Assembly (NCBI GenBank): GCA_022705325.1
Contig: JAKJER010000021.1
Span: 36,090 to 100,089, forward strand
Source: Planctomycetota bacterium
GTDB lineage: Bacteria; Planctomycetota; Phycisphaerae; SM23-33
DNA: 64,000 nt
Direction: 5' to 3'
In this document: piece after piece, positions 7,959 through 16,874 of the stretch
Position numbering within the stretch: the first letter of the stretch is position 1
Layout of the letters: every line of letters starts with the position of its first letter
Notes under the pieces: generated by a model
Database searches by the model: none
Seen by the model: only the letters and a program-made list of their open reading frames with translations
What the model was told of the DNA's origin: nothing
Made by a program: the position numbers and the translations under genes

Positions 7959-10229
7959 CTACGGAAGCGGGCCAATCCGCTCCGGCGGCCAGTATCGCTT
8001 CGTCGCCTTGCCGATCAGGCAGTAGCGGGGCACGGTGCCCAGCGTGTAGATGGCCCGGCCCTGCTGGTCGTACAGCTTCAGCGACGGGTCGGCCCGCGTC
8101 CACAGCCGCCCGTCGAGGCTGGCGGCGCTGTTGTCGCCCAACACGAAGAACTCGTCGAACTCGCTCCTCTGCGGGTCGCGGGCCAGGCGCATCGGGTTGC
8201 CCGTCGTCCCCCACCCGGGCATGCCGTACGCCACACCCAGCCTGCTGGCATACTTACCCGAGTCCTCTTGGTCATACCTGTTGCCCATCAGTTCGGGGCA
8301 GGTATAGTAGATGTCCCTGTGGACCTGCAGATGACGGACCGCGCCCCCGCCTGTGCCCTCGATGGCCAGACTCGGCTGGGGGATCGTCGCTACAGCCGTC
8401 GGGCCACCCGACTGCAGGACTCGTTCAAGCTCCGCTTCGCTCATGCTGCTCAGCCAGTCGCGCACGGCCTGTGGGCTCTTCGATAGGGTCTCCCGCTCCT
8501 GGGGCGAAAGCCCAGCCTGGACATACTGAAGGACCAAGGCTGGATCGTAACGGGCCAGCCAGTGCCTCGCCTGCCCGGGCGAGAGCTGGCTATGCCAATG
8601 CCGGCTCGCTGCTATACCCGCTGACAGCGAAAGCGCCCGCAGCTTCTCCACGTCCGGCGAATACTGCCCATCCTCGGATGCCAGGACCGGTTGGCCGTCC
8701 ACGAAGAACGTAAGGCGGTAATCCGCGTGGGCCAGTGCCAGCCGGACGGCACGTCCGGTCGCAGTTCCAGTCTGGGCCTTGGCCCATTCCTGCCACGAGC
8801 CGTCCGCCCTTCGGGATGACAAGATCGCCGTTCCGTCGGTGCTGAGCTCGGCCTGGAACTCCATGCCCATCCGGCCCAGCCGCAACCGGATCTGGCCCTG
8901 CTGCGGAGGCGTCCACTCCACCGTCAGCCGCAGGTCCCCGCAGACGTCGGCAGTCTCGTCGAAGCCGGCCCCGAACTGTGACGAGCAGGGGAAGAACAGC
9001 TTCCGATCGGCGTCGAACGACAGGAGACTCTCCTTCGCGCCGTCCGGGAGACGGAAGCTCCGCCGGTCTTCCGCCTCCTTCCAGTCGCCCTCGGTCCGCC
9101 AGCGCCCTCGGAGCGACCCGTCGCGAGGAAGGTAGTCCTGGTCGCACAGCAACTGCCACACCGACTCCTGGACGCTCGGCGGCTTGCGGCGGATCCGCCA
9201 AGGGGCGTTCTCGTCGCTCCTGCAGAACACGTCGCCCAGGATAATCTCGATGCTCTCGCCAGGCAGGCCGATCAGGCGCTTGACGTAGTTCTCCCGCAGG
9301 TTCTGCGGGTTGCGGAAGACGATGACGTCCCACGGGCGCAGCTCGACCAGGTTCAGCAGCTTGATCGCCACGATGCGATCGCCCTCGCTCATCTGCCTGG
9401 GGCCCTTGAGGGGCAGCGCCGTGCCGCAGTTGGTGCACTCCGCCAGGCCGCGCGCGTCAACCCGCCCCGCAAGCCCACACGCCTCGCACATCACCTCCGC
9501 GTGCTCGCCGAGAATCGTCGGGGCCATCGCGCCTGTCGGCACATAGAAAGCTTCCACTGCCCACAGCTTCGCCAGCAGCGCCAGGGCCACCAGGACCGGC
9601 TCCTTCGCTGCCACCGCGCCAGCCAGCAGCTTGACCGGCCGAGGCGGGCCGCCCGCCCCCTTGCACGCGCCGGCAGCCGACTTGTAGATCGCGATGACCC
9701 ACAGCGCCCAGATCGCGGCCAGCATTGCGTAGTACATCGGCTTCGTCTTGTGTGGCGTAACGAACAGGAAGATCAGCACGATGATCGTGCCCACGGCGTG
9801 GCCCCACTTGCCGATGTACACGTGCCCCAGCCCCGGCATCAGGCGCGACAGGAACATTGCCACGTATGGGTTCTTCGTCTTGAGCGGGGACGGAAGCGGT
9901 GCGGATGCCGCGGGGGACGGCTCGCCCGAGGGGACAACAGCGTCCGTAACCCCCGCCTCCGCCGGTTGACGCCCGCGGATCAAGAAGTAGGCGTGCACCT
10001 GGCTCAGCGCGCTCACGACCATCGGCGCCAGCATCCCCAGCAGGATCTCCCGCAAACCCCCGGAGGCCCCGAAAATCAGCCAGAACTGCGCCCCCGCCGC
10101 CGCCGCCAGCGCCACCAGGAAGACAACCCCGGCCGGCCAACTCCCGCCGTAGAACTGGCCCAAGCCCGGCAACAGCATCGACAAGTTCACCGCCAACCAG
10201 GGATTCTTCTGTTCCGCCCGATCACTCAT
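7959..10229 (-). CDS. S26 signal peptidase I homologue with nucleophile Ser replaced by Ala
   Basis: 756 residues. Two N-terminal repeats of the 'NPWLAVNLSMLLPGLGQFY' type form paired membrane helices (about 10-75 and 110-175). The S26 core follows, with box B reading VPTGAMAPT, so residue 234 is Ala (GCG) where the nucleophile Ser is expected. Box D with the general-base Lys317 (YVKRLIGLPGE) and box E (GDNSAASLDGR, about 695) are kept. A CxxC...CxxC zinc ribbon follows box B, and a large LamG/concanavalin-like insertion occupies about 370-540. Start chosen at ATG 10229 because AGGAG lies correctly before it; an upstream in-frame ATG at 10259 lacks one. By family it would sit in the inner membrane; without Ser it is probably inactive as a protease or uses another chemistry. 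Confidence 0.88.
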   Translation of the reverse strand: MSDRAEQKNPWLAVNLSMLLPGLGQFYGGSWPAGVVFLVALAAAAGAQFWLIFGASGGLREILLGMLAPMVVSALSQVHAYFLIRGRQPAEAGVTDAVVPSGEPSPAASAPLPSPLKTKNPYVAMFLSRLMPGLGHVYIGKWGHAVGTIIVLIFLFVTPHKTKPMYYAMLAAIWALWVIAIYKSAAGACKGAGGPPRPVKLLAGAVAAKEPVLVALALLAKLWAVEAFYVPTGAMAPTILGEHAEVMCEACGLAGRVDARGLAECTNCGTALPLKGPRQMSEGDRIVAIKLLNLVELRPWDVIVFRNPQNLRENYVKRLIGLPGESIEIILGDVFCRSDENAPWRIRRKPPSVQESVWQLLCDQDYLPRDGSLRGRWRTEGDWKEAEDRRSFRLPDGAKESLLSFDADRKLFFPCSSQFGAGFDETADVCGDLRLTVEWTPPQQGQIRLRLGRMGMEFQAELSTDGTAILSSRRADGSWQEWAKAQTGTATGRAVRLALAHADYRLTFFVDGQPVLASEDGQYSPDVEKLRALSLSAGIAASRHWHSQLSPGQARHWLARYDPALVLQYVQAGLSPQERETLSKSPQAVRDWLSSMSEAELERVLQSGGPTAVATIPQPSLAIEGTGGGAVRHLQVHRDIYYTCPELMGNRYDQEDSGKYASRLGVAYGMPGWGTTGNPMRLARDPQRSEFDEFFVLGDNSAASLDGRLWTRADPSLKLYDQQGRAIYTLGTVPRYCLIGKATKRYWPPERIGPLP

Positions 10230-10344
10230 ACCCGTCTCCTGAGCTGGTGGCGAAAGCATAATCCGTGTTTGGCAAAAGGAGAAGGGGATTTGTGCTAAGT
10301 CTACTGTTGGGTTACCACTCTTTCGGAGGGGAGCTGGGGCTCAA

Positions 10345-10560
10345 TTATAGGCTTTCGTCAAGCGGCAGGGTGCTTCCGCCCTCGTCCTCAGTCAAGGCCT
10401 CCTGCGCCATCCGGGCAAGCGTATCGCCCGAGCGAGCGAAGGATTCCGCCCACCGCTTCTCGTCGGCCAGCTCCTCCAGGATCATCGCCGCCAACGCGTC
10501 CTGCTGTTCGTCCGGCAGACGGGACACTTCCTGAAGGGCTTTTTCCAGCAGCTTAGTCAT
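10345..10560 (-). CDS. Small acidic helical protein, antitoxin-like
   Basis: 71 residues from ATG 10558-10560 (a GGGGAGG ribosome-binding site precedes it). The sequence MTKLLEKALQEVSRLPDEQQ resembles the short addiction-module antitoxins that accompany PIN or RelE toxins: an N-terminal helix, a 'LPxEQQDALAxxILEEL' segment and an acidic tail. No toxin gene lies on either side, so it would be an orphan. It is divergent from the sulfatase at 10691, with a 130-base shared control region. Confidence 0.65.
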   Translation of the reverse strand: MTKLLEKALQEVSRLPDEQQDALAAMILEELADEKRWAESFARSGDTLARMAQEALTEDEGGSTLPLDESL

Positions 10561-10690
10561 CGCGCAGGTCCTCCCCTCCCGTTGCCCAATATTGTAACTG
10601 CACCTGCCGCTCTGCGTCAATGTGATGCGAGCGGGAATCCACACTGAGCTGGTGCGTTTGGCGAATGGTCACCAAACCGAAAGGCCGATC

Positions 10691-12220
10691 ATGCTGACAC
10701 GACGCGGATTCCTGACATCGACGGCGGCGGCGGCCGGGGCGCTGCTGGCGGGACAACTCCCCCTGAACACCCGGGCAAAGGCAGCGGAGGCCGGCGGCGC
10801 GGGACCCGCCAAGCGCCCGCCCAACATCGTCATCGTCTTCATCGACGACATGGGCTACGCCGACATCGGGCCCTTCGGCGCCAAAGGCTACAAGACCCCC
10901 AACCTGGACCGGATGGCCGCCGAGGGACGCGCGTTCACCGACTTCTACGTGGCCACGGCCGTCTGCTCCGCCAGCCGCTCCGCCCTCATGACCGGCTGCT
11001 ACAACGTCCGCGTCGGGATCCAGGGGGCGCTGAGCCACTCGGCCAACCACGGCCTGAGCGGCAAGGAGACGACCCTGGGCACGCTGGCCAAGTCCAGGGG
11101 CTACGCGACGGCCTGCTTCGGCAAGTGGCATCTGGGCCACCACCCCAAGTTCCTGCCCACCAACCGCGGGTTCGACGAGTACTACGGCCTGCCGTACTCG
11201 AACGACATGTGGCCGTTCCACCCGACGGCGGGCGCCCACTTCTGCGACCTGCCCCTGTTCGAGAACGACAAGGTCCTGGACGCCCAGGTCACGCCGGCCG
11301 AGCAGCGGGCCCTGACCACCGACTACACGAACCGGGCGGTGCGGTTCATCGAGAAGAACAAGGACCGCCCGTTCCTGCTCTACCTGCCCCACACGATGGT
11401 CCACGTGCCGCTGTTCGTCAGCGACAAGTACCAGGACAAGACGGTCCGCGGGCTGTTCGGCGACGTCGTGGAGGAGGTGGACTGGTCGGTCGGGCAGATC
11501 CTCGACGCCCTCAAGCGGACCGGCGTGGACGACAACACGCTGGTGATCTTCAGCAGCGACAACGGCCCGTGGCTCAGTTACGGCGAGCACGCGGGCTCGG
11601 CCGGGCCTCTCCGCGAGGGCAAGGGCACGATCTTCGAGGGCGGCGTCCGCGTGCCCACGCTGATGCGCTGGCCCGGGCGCATCCCCGCCGGCACGCGATG
11701 CGCCGTTCCGGCCATGACCATCGACGTCCTGCCGACCGTCGCGCACCTGATCGGCGCCAAGCTGCCGGATCACCCGATCGACGGCAAGAACATCTGGCCG
11801 CTGCTGGCCGGCGAACCGGGCGCCGCAAGCCCCCAGGAGGCGTACTACTTCTACTGGGGCAGCCAGCTCCAGGCGGTGCGAATGGGCCGGTGGAAACTGC
11901 ACTTCCCCCACGGCTACCGCACCCTGGCAGCCGGAGCGGAGGCCAAGGGCGGCAAGCCCGGCCCGTACAAGCAGGCGCAGATCGGCCTGTCGCTGTTCGA
12001 CCTGGAGAAGGACATCGGCGAGACGACGGACGTGTCCGCCCGGCACCCGGACGTGGTCGCCAGGATCCAGAAGCTCGCCGACGCCGCCCGCGAGGAACTC
12101 GGCGACGGCAAGCGCAAGGGCAAAGGCTGCCGCGAGGCCGAGCGACTCCAGAAGGGCGACCTCCGCTTCACGTGGAAGCCGGGCGTGCCCAACAAGATCG
12201 AGCCCGAGGTCGTCCCGTAG
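10691..12220 (+). CDS. Sulfatase, Tat-exported, with CSASR active-site motif
   Basis: 509 residues, same superfamily as the gene at 605. The start at ATG 10691 gives a clean Tat signal (MLTRRGFLTSTAAAAGALLA) and has GAAAGG at the right spacing; the frame is open upstream to a GTG at 10622 that would bury the signal. The active-site motif is CSASR at 92-96, with Cys92 the predicted formylglycine. The third position is Ala instead of the usual Pro, a variant known among sulfatases. 'IDDMGYADIGPFG' and 'SSDNGPWLSYGEHAGS' supply metal ligands. It probably desulfates a polysaccharide in the periplasm. Confidence 0.94.
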   Translation: MLTRRGFLTSTAAAAGALLAGQLPLNTRAKAAEAGGAGPAKRPPNIVIVFIDDMGYADIGPFGAKGYKTPNLDRMAAEGRAFTDFYVATAVCSASRSALMTGCYNVRVGIQGALSHSANHGLSGKETTLGTLAKSRGYATACFGKWHLGHHPKFLPTNRGFDEYYGLPYSNDMWPFHPTAGAHFCDLPLFENDKVLDAQVTPAEQRALTTDYTNRAVRFIEKNKDRPFLLYLPHTMVHVPLFVSDKYQDKTVRGLFGDVVEEVDWSVGQILDALKRTGVDDNTLVIFSSDNGPWLSYGEHAGSAGPLREGKGTIFEGGVRVPTLMRWPGRIPAGTRCAVPAMTIDVLPTVAHLIGAKLPDHPIDGKNIWPLLAGEPGAASPQEAYYFYWGSQLQAVRMGRWKLHFPHGYRTLAAGAEAKGGKPGPYKQAQIGLSLFDLEKDIGETTDVSARHPDVVARIQKLADAAREELGDGKRKGKGCREAERLQKGDLRFTWKPGVPNKIEPEVVP

Positions 12221-12726
12221 ACGCGCCGCCCCGCCGCACACCGCCCGGAGCGCACGGGAACGCATGGGTCGCCCCCGCTCGCGGGCGGGACGGGTGCGCT
12301 CGCGGCAAGGGCGCGAGAAGGGCGCGATAGTTCGCGGGCAGTTCGCCCGGGTTCGCATCCGCAAAGTCCTACCGATCAAGCTGTTGCGGCCATCCGGGAG
12401 ACGGTTCGACCGGGTGGGACCCGCCCGGTCGCGCCCTGAAGCGCCCTGAGACTGGGAGGATTCCCCTATGCCGTCCCTTGGGGCCGGAGGAGCGGGGCCG
12501 ACCAGACGCGGAACAGGCGGCACCTCGAGCCTGGACAAACCGGCCAACGTGTCTGGCGCACGCTGATCGGGCGTATAGCCGACTCTGATCCGAAAACCGA
12601 CCCGCGGGTCGTCGGCCGGGCGAAGACCCGTCTGCGGGGCGGCTGTGCGCGTTCCTGACGGTTCGCCTGCGGACGGGCGATCCGTGCAGGATGACCATCG
12701 CCAATTCTCCCCGTTCGGAGTAGACT
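12221..12726. other. Gene-free stretch of about 500 bases
   Basis: No convincing coding region on either strand. A 61-residue Arg-rich frame at 12264-12449 is GC-skew noise. A hairpin with 8-bp arms (CGACCGGG at 12407-12414, CCCGGTCG at 12424-12431) and a GAAGCGCCCTGAG-type repeat just after it are the only structures seen. Near the right end GGAG serves the next gene. Confidence 0.5.
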
Positions 12727-14025
12727 GTGACCATGAACACGTTCTCTTGCAGGCGTGCGTTGATGACGGCTGTGGTCGCGGTGGCGCTTGGGGCCGGCTC
12801 CTTTGCGCAGGCGGCGGACTGGCCCGCGTGGCGCGGTGCCGCGGGCATCGGCGTGTGCACCGAAGAGGACCTGCCCCTTCGCTGGAGCCCCACCGAGAAC
12901 GTCCGCTGGCGCATCCCCCTGCCGGAAGCGGGCAACTCCACGCCCATCGTCGTGGCTGGGCGGGTGTTCGTCACGCAGCCCGTTGGTCCACGGCGAACGC
13001 TGATGTGCTTCGACCGGCGCGACGGCAAGCTGCTGTGGCAGCAGGGCGTTCAGACGGCTGCCAAGGAAACCACGCACGGCACGAACCCGCACTGCTCGGC
13101 CTCGCCGGTCAGCGACGGCCAGCGCGTGGTCGCCTCGTTCGCCAGCGACGGGCTGTTCTGCTACGACCTGGAAGGCAGGGAGCTGTGGCGCCGGACCGAC
13201 CTGGGCAAGCAGGTCCACATCTGGGGCAACGCTTCCTCCCCCGTGCTGCACGGCGGCTTGTGCTACCTGAACTTCGGCCCGGGCGTGACGACGTACCTGA
13301 TCGCGGTGGACAAGACCACCGGCAAGACTGTCTGGAAGCACGACGAGCAGACGGATTACGGCAAGCCCCTGCCGGCGGATCCCAAGACCGGCAAGCGGGG
13401 CAACCCCACGTACATCGGCTCGTGGGCCACACCGGTGATCATGAAGGTTCAGGGGCGCGAGCAACTGCTGATGGGCTGGCCGCGCCGGATGGCGGCCTAC
13501 GACCCGGCTACGGGCAAAGAGCTGTGGAGCTGCGAAGGACTGAAGGAACTGGTCTACACCTCGCCGATCCACGACGGCGAGATCGCGGTGGTGCTGGGCG
13601 GGTTCGGCGGCCCGGCGATGGCGATCCGCACCGGACCGGAGGGCAAGCTGGACGCGTCGCAGGTGCTGTGGCACCACCCGCGAAACCGCCAGCGGATCGG
13701 CTCGGCCGTCATCCGCGGCGGACACATGTACCTCCACACCGACCCCGGCTACGCCCAGTGTTACGAGTTGGCCACGGGCAAACTGGTGTGGGAGGAGCGG
13801 CTGACCGGGCAAGGACGCGGGACGACGAACTGGTCGTCGGTCCTGCTGGCCGGCGAGCGGTGCTACACGATCACCCAGGGCGGCGACTGCTTCGTGTTCC
13901 GCGCCTCGCCGAAGTTCGAGCTGCTGGCCGTCAATTCACTGGGCGAACGCAGCAATTCCTCCATCGCCGCCAGCGACGGCGAGCTGTTCATCCGCACCCA
14001 CAAGGCACTGTGGTGCATCAAGTAG
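12727..14025 (+). CDS. Exported PQQ-binding-like beta-propeller protein
   Basis: 432 residues. An N-terminal signal peptide (cleavage near AQAADWPAWRG) is followed by 'WPAWRGxxGxG', the usual opening of planctomycete outer-membrane PQQ-like/BamB-like propellers. Repeated blades carry W-x(2-5)-G-x2-A-hydrophobic patterns such as CFDRRDGKLLWQQG, AVDKTTGKTVWKH and ELATGKLVWEERL. It is probably a periplasmic scaffold or binding protein and shows no catalytic signature. The start could be GTG 12727 (GGAG six bases upstream) or ATG 12733; the former has the better spacing. Confidence 0.85.
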   Translation: MTMNTFSCRRALMTAVVAVALGAGSFAQAADWPAWRGAAGIGVCTEEDLPLRWSPTENVRWRIPLPEAGNSTPIVVAGRVFVTQPVGPRRTLMCFDRRDGKLLWQQGVQTAAKETTHGTNPHCSASPVSDGQRVVASFASDGLFCYDLEGRELWRRTDLGKQVHIWGNASSPVLHGGLCYLNFGPGVTTYLIAVDKTTGKTVWKHDEQTDYGKPLPADPKTGKRGNPTYIGSWATPVIMKVQGREQLLMGWPRRMAAYDPATGKELWSCEGLKELVYTSPIHDGEIAVVLGGFGGPAMAIRTGPEGKLDASQVLWHHPRNRQRIGSAVIRGGHMYLHTDPGYAQCYELATGKLVWEERLTGQGRGTTNWSSVLLAGERCYTITQGGDCFVFRASPKFELLAVNSLGERSNSSIAASDGELFIRTHKALWCIK

Positions 14026-14104
14026 GCCTGCTCCTGTCGGCCCAAGCCGCGTTCGGGGGCGGACCGCCGGGCGAAAGCATGCCCTGTGAACCGGCCTCAT
14101 CGCG

Positions 14105-14110
14105 TACAAT
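14105..14110 (+). promoter_or_regulatory. -10 element TACAAT very close to a start codon
   Basis: TACAAT ends six bases before ATG 14117, so a transcript would begin at or next to the start codon. A -35 is not obvious. This may give a leaderless mRNA, although AGGGA also lies in the gap. Confidence 0.35.
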
Positions 14111-14116
14111 AGGGAC

Positions 14117-14401
14117 ATGGCCATGAACAACCAACAGAAGCGGCCGGACAAACCGGTAGTGCCCCAGTACCAGTACAAGATCGCCAGCGTCGCGGACTCG
14201 TGGCAGGCTGACGGTGTCGAACGGGAGATGCGACGCAGCTTCGGCGCAGCCGGGATCACCTTCCTGTCAATCGGACGCGGGGGAGACAAACGGGAAGTCA
14301 TGATGGACAGCGGGACCGTGCCGCTGGCCGACGAGCAGGTGGACCGGGCCCGGACGGCGGCCGCGGCCGCCAAGAAGAAACTGGGCCTGGCCGCGGAGTA
14401 G
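14117..14401 (+). CDS. Hypothetical 94-residue protein
   Basis: No family recognised. The sequence is hydrophilic, with a central segment (about 20-58, QYKIASVADSWQADGVEREM then a short hydrophobic strand) and an Ala/Lys-rich C-terminal helix (RTAAAAAKKKLGLAAE). No signal peptide or membrane segment. It ends eight bases before the methyltransferase start, so the two are probably co-transcribed. Codon use matches its neighbours. Confidence 0.65.
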   Translation: MAMNNQQKRPDKPVVPQYQYKIASVADSWQADGVEREMRRSFGAAGITFLSIGRGGDKREVMMDSGTVPLADEQVDRARTAAAAAKKKLGLAAE

Positions 14402-14409
14402 CGGCGGGC

Positions 14410-15216
14410 ATGAGCGAAGGTCCGTACGTCCACGGGTATTCCCCCCGCGAGTCCGAGCGGCTGCACGACCAGGCCGACACGCTGGCCGAGCTGCTCCACT
14501 GCGACACGCGCTACGACCCGGGCGAGCGCGTGCTGGAGGCCGGCTGCGGCGTGGGGGCGCAGACGATCCACCTGGCCGCCAACAGCCCCACCGCCCGCTT
14601 CACGTGCATCGACATCAATCCGCTCTCGCTGGAACAGGCCCGCCGGCTGGCTGAAAGCCGCCAACTGACGAACGTCCAGTTCCGCCAGGCAAGCCTGTTC
14701 GAGCTGCCGTTCGACGACGCGAGCTTCGATCACGTCTTTGTCTGCTTCGTCCTGGAGCACCTGGCCGACCCGCTTGGCGCGCTGGCCGAACTGCGTCGCG
14801 TGCTGAAGCCGGGCGGGACGCTGACGGTGATCGAGGGCGACCACGGCTCGGCCTACTTCCACCCCGACAGCCCGCACGCACGGGCTGCGATCCAGACGCT
14901 GATCGACCTCCAGGCGACGGCTGGGGGAGACTCGTTGATCGGAAGGCGGCTCTACCCGCTGTTGCGGGCTGCGGGTTTCGAGCAGGTCCACGTCCGCCCG
15001 CGCGAGGTCTACGCCGACGCCAGCCGCCCCGCCTGGGTCGAAGGCTTCACGCGCAACACGTTCACCGCCATGGTGGCCGGGGTGCGCGAGGCCGCGATCG
15101 ACGCCGCCCTGCTGCCGGCGGAACGCTTCGATCAGGGCCTGGCCGACCTGGAACGCACAGCCGGGAACAACGGGACGTTCTGCTATACGTTCTTCAAGGC
15201 GGTGGCGGTCAGATAG
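14410..15216 (+). CDS. Class I SAM-dependent methyltransferase
   Basis: 268 residues. The SAM-binding motif I is VLEAGCGVGA (41-50), followed by the acidic strand end 'CIDINP' and by 'FDDASFDHVFVCFVLEHLADP', the motif II/III region typical of the UbiE/COQ5-like Methyltransf_11/25 group. The substrate is unknown; a small molecule or quinone is more likely than nucleic acid. Cytoplasmic. It follows the 94-residue gene by eight bases. Confidence 0.9.
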   Translation: MSEGPYVHGYSPRESERLHDQADTLAELLHCDTRYDPGERVLEAGCGVGAQTIHLAANSPTARFTCIDINPLSLEQARRLAESRQLTNVQFRQASLFELPFDDASFDHVFVCFVLEHLADPLGALAELRRVLKPGGTLTVIEGDHGSAYFHPDSPHARAAIQTLIDLQATAGGDSLIGRRLYPLLRAAGFEQVHVRPREVYADASRPAWVEGFTRNTFTAMVAGVREAAIDAALLPAERFDQGLADLERTAGNNGTFCYTFFKAVAVR

Positions 15217-15255
15217 CCCCGAACGCTGCGCCGCGGGACCTGTGGAGAAACTCAA

Positions 15256-16743
15256 ATGACAAGGACGACGCACACAGCCGTTTGGACGGTCGTGCTCGTG
15301 GGCGCCCTGCTCGGCCAAACAGCCATCTGCCAAGTCGCCCAGCCGCAGGCGAAGAAATCCGCCTCCAAGGCTCCGCCCGCTCTCAAGCCCGCCAAGGGCG
15401 AGAAACCGGGAACGGCCGACGACGGAACCGTGCGCCGCGAGCCTGGATACCGCGGCATCTGGTTCACGCTGGGGCAGTTCAGCGAGCACGGCGACAAGTA
15501 TTCGGGCGGGCTGGGGACGTACACCGCCAAGCACGTCCCGCTGGCGGTCTACGCGCCCAAGGCGGACAAGACGTTCTTCGTCTACGGCGGGTGCTGGCAG
15601 GAGAAACGCTACCTGCTGGCGATGATCTCGTATTTCGACCACAAGACCCGCCAGGTCCCACGCCCGGTCGTGGTGCACGACAAGGGCGGCGTGAACGACC
15701 CGCACGACAACCCCAGCCTGTGCATCGACGAGAAGGGGACGATCTGGGTCTTCGTCAGCGGGCGCGGGCGGCACCGGCCGGGATACGTCTACCGCAGCCT
15801 CAAGCCCTACGACATCGACGGATTCGAGCAGGTCTCGATGCGCGAGCTGACGTATCCACAACCCAAGTGGATCGAGGGCGAGGGGTTCCTCCACCTGTTC
15901 ACCAAGTACACCCACGGGCGGGAGCTGTATTGGAGCACCAGCGTGAACGGCAAAGACTGGGCGGCCGACCAGAAGCTGGCCGGCATGGGCGGGCACTACC
16001 AGACGAGCTTTCAGCAGGGCCGGCGCGTGATCACCGCGTTCAACATGCACCCCGGCGGCAACGTCGACAAACGGACCAACCTCTACTTCGCCCAGAGCGA
16101 GGACATGGGCAAGACCTGGCGCACAGCCGGCGGGCAGGAGTTGAAGCTGCCGCTGAGCAAACCCGACTGCCCGGCACTGGTGCGGGACTATGCAGCCGAG
16201 AAGCGGCTGGTCTATATGAAGGACATCAATCTGGACGCCCGGAGCCGGCCCGTCATCCTGGTGGTCACCAGCGCCGACTACCGCCCGGGCCCGGGGGGCG
16301 ATCCGCGGGTCTGGACGGTCGTCCACTGGGACGGAAGCAAGTGGCTGTTCCACGAAGCCGCCCGCAGCGATCACAACTACGACATGGGCTCGCTCTACGT
16401 CGAGGGCGACACGTGGCGGATTATCGGCCCGACCGAGCCCGGCCCCCAGCCCTGGGGCGTCGGCGGCGAGATGGTCGCCCACGTCAGCCGCGACCAGGGC
16501 AGGACGTGGACCAAGGAACGGCAGATCACCCGCTCCAGCCCGCGAAACCACGCCTACGCACGCCGCCCGGTCAACGCCCACGACGACTTCTACGCCTTCT
16601 GGGCCGACGGCGACCCCCGGAAGCCCTCGCCCTCGCACCTGTACTTCACCAACCGCAGCGGCGACCAGGTCTGGGAACTGCCCTACACCATGGAGGCGGA
16701 CCTCGCCCAGCCCAGGCCGCTGTACGCGGAGAAGAAGGACTGA
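15256..16743 (+). CDS. Exported BNR_4-family beta-propeller protein (possible polysaccharide lyase)
   Basis: 495 residues with a signal peptide (cleavage near GQTAICQ). The body begins 'GYRGIWFTLGQFSEHGDKYS' and contains Asp-box-like turns (SEDMGKTW, SRDQGRTW), which fits the BNR_4 family. That family includes seven-bladed propellers of ulvan lyase types PL24/PL25, which cleave sulfated rhamnose-uronic acid polymers. This fits the sulfatases and rhamnose genes in the window, but lyase activity is inference. GGAG is eight bases before the ATG. The stop codon touches the left arm of a long inverted repeat. Confidence 0.82.
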   Translation: MTRTTHTAVWTVVLVGALLGQTAICQVAQPQAKKSASKAPPALKPAKGEKPGTADDGTVRREPGYRGIWFTLGQFSEHGDKYSGGLGTYTAKHVPLAVYAPKADKTFFVYGGCWQEKRYLLAMISYFDHKTRQVPRPVVVHDKGGVNDPHDNPSLCIDEKGTIWVFVSGRGRHRPGYVYRSLKPYDIDGFEQVSMRELTYPQPKWIEGEGFLHLFTKYTHGRELYWSTSVNGKDWAADQKLAGMGGHYQTSFQQGRRVITAFNMHPGGNVDKRTNLYFAQSEDMGKTWRTAGGQELKLPLSKPDCPALVRDYAAEKRLVYMKDINLDARSRPVILVVTSADYRPGPGGDPRVWTVVHWDGSKWLFHEAARSDHNYDMGSLYVEGDTWRIIGPTEPGPQPWGVGGEMVAHVSRDQGRTWTKERQITRSSPRNHAYARRPVNAHDDFYAFWADGDPRKPSPSHLYFTNRSGDQVWELPYTMEADLAQPRPLYAEKKD

Positions 16744-16744
16744 T

Positions 16745-16842
16745 GAAGAAGGCCCAACAGAGAAACGTCCAATTCTCAATGTCCAAGTGAGCGGACCCGC
16801 TTGATCATTGAACGTTGGCCGTTCCTCTGTTGAGCCTTCTTT
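16745..16842. repeat. Long imperfect inverted repeat (two 43-base arms, 12-base loop)
   Basis: The arm 16745-16787 (starting GAAGAAGGCCCAACAGAG) matches the reverse complement of 16800-16842 (ending CTCTGTTGAGCCTTCTTT) over all 43 bases with about seven mismatches. It lies between convergent genes, starts two bases after one stop, and could act as a bidirectional terminator. The size also fits a non-autonomous palindromic element (MITE/REP-like). Confidence 0.7.
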
Positions 16843-16874
16843 GTTGAGTTCCTGTTTCGGGCCTTTGCCGCTTC

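Noticed and set aside
12264..12449. 61-residue Arg-rich plus-strand ORF
   Set aside because: Low complexity produced by GC-rich repeats, no ribosome-binding site; treated as part of a gene-free gap.
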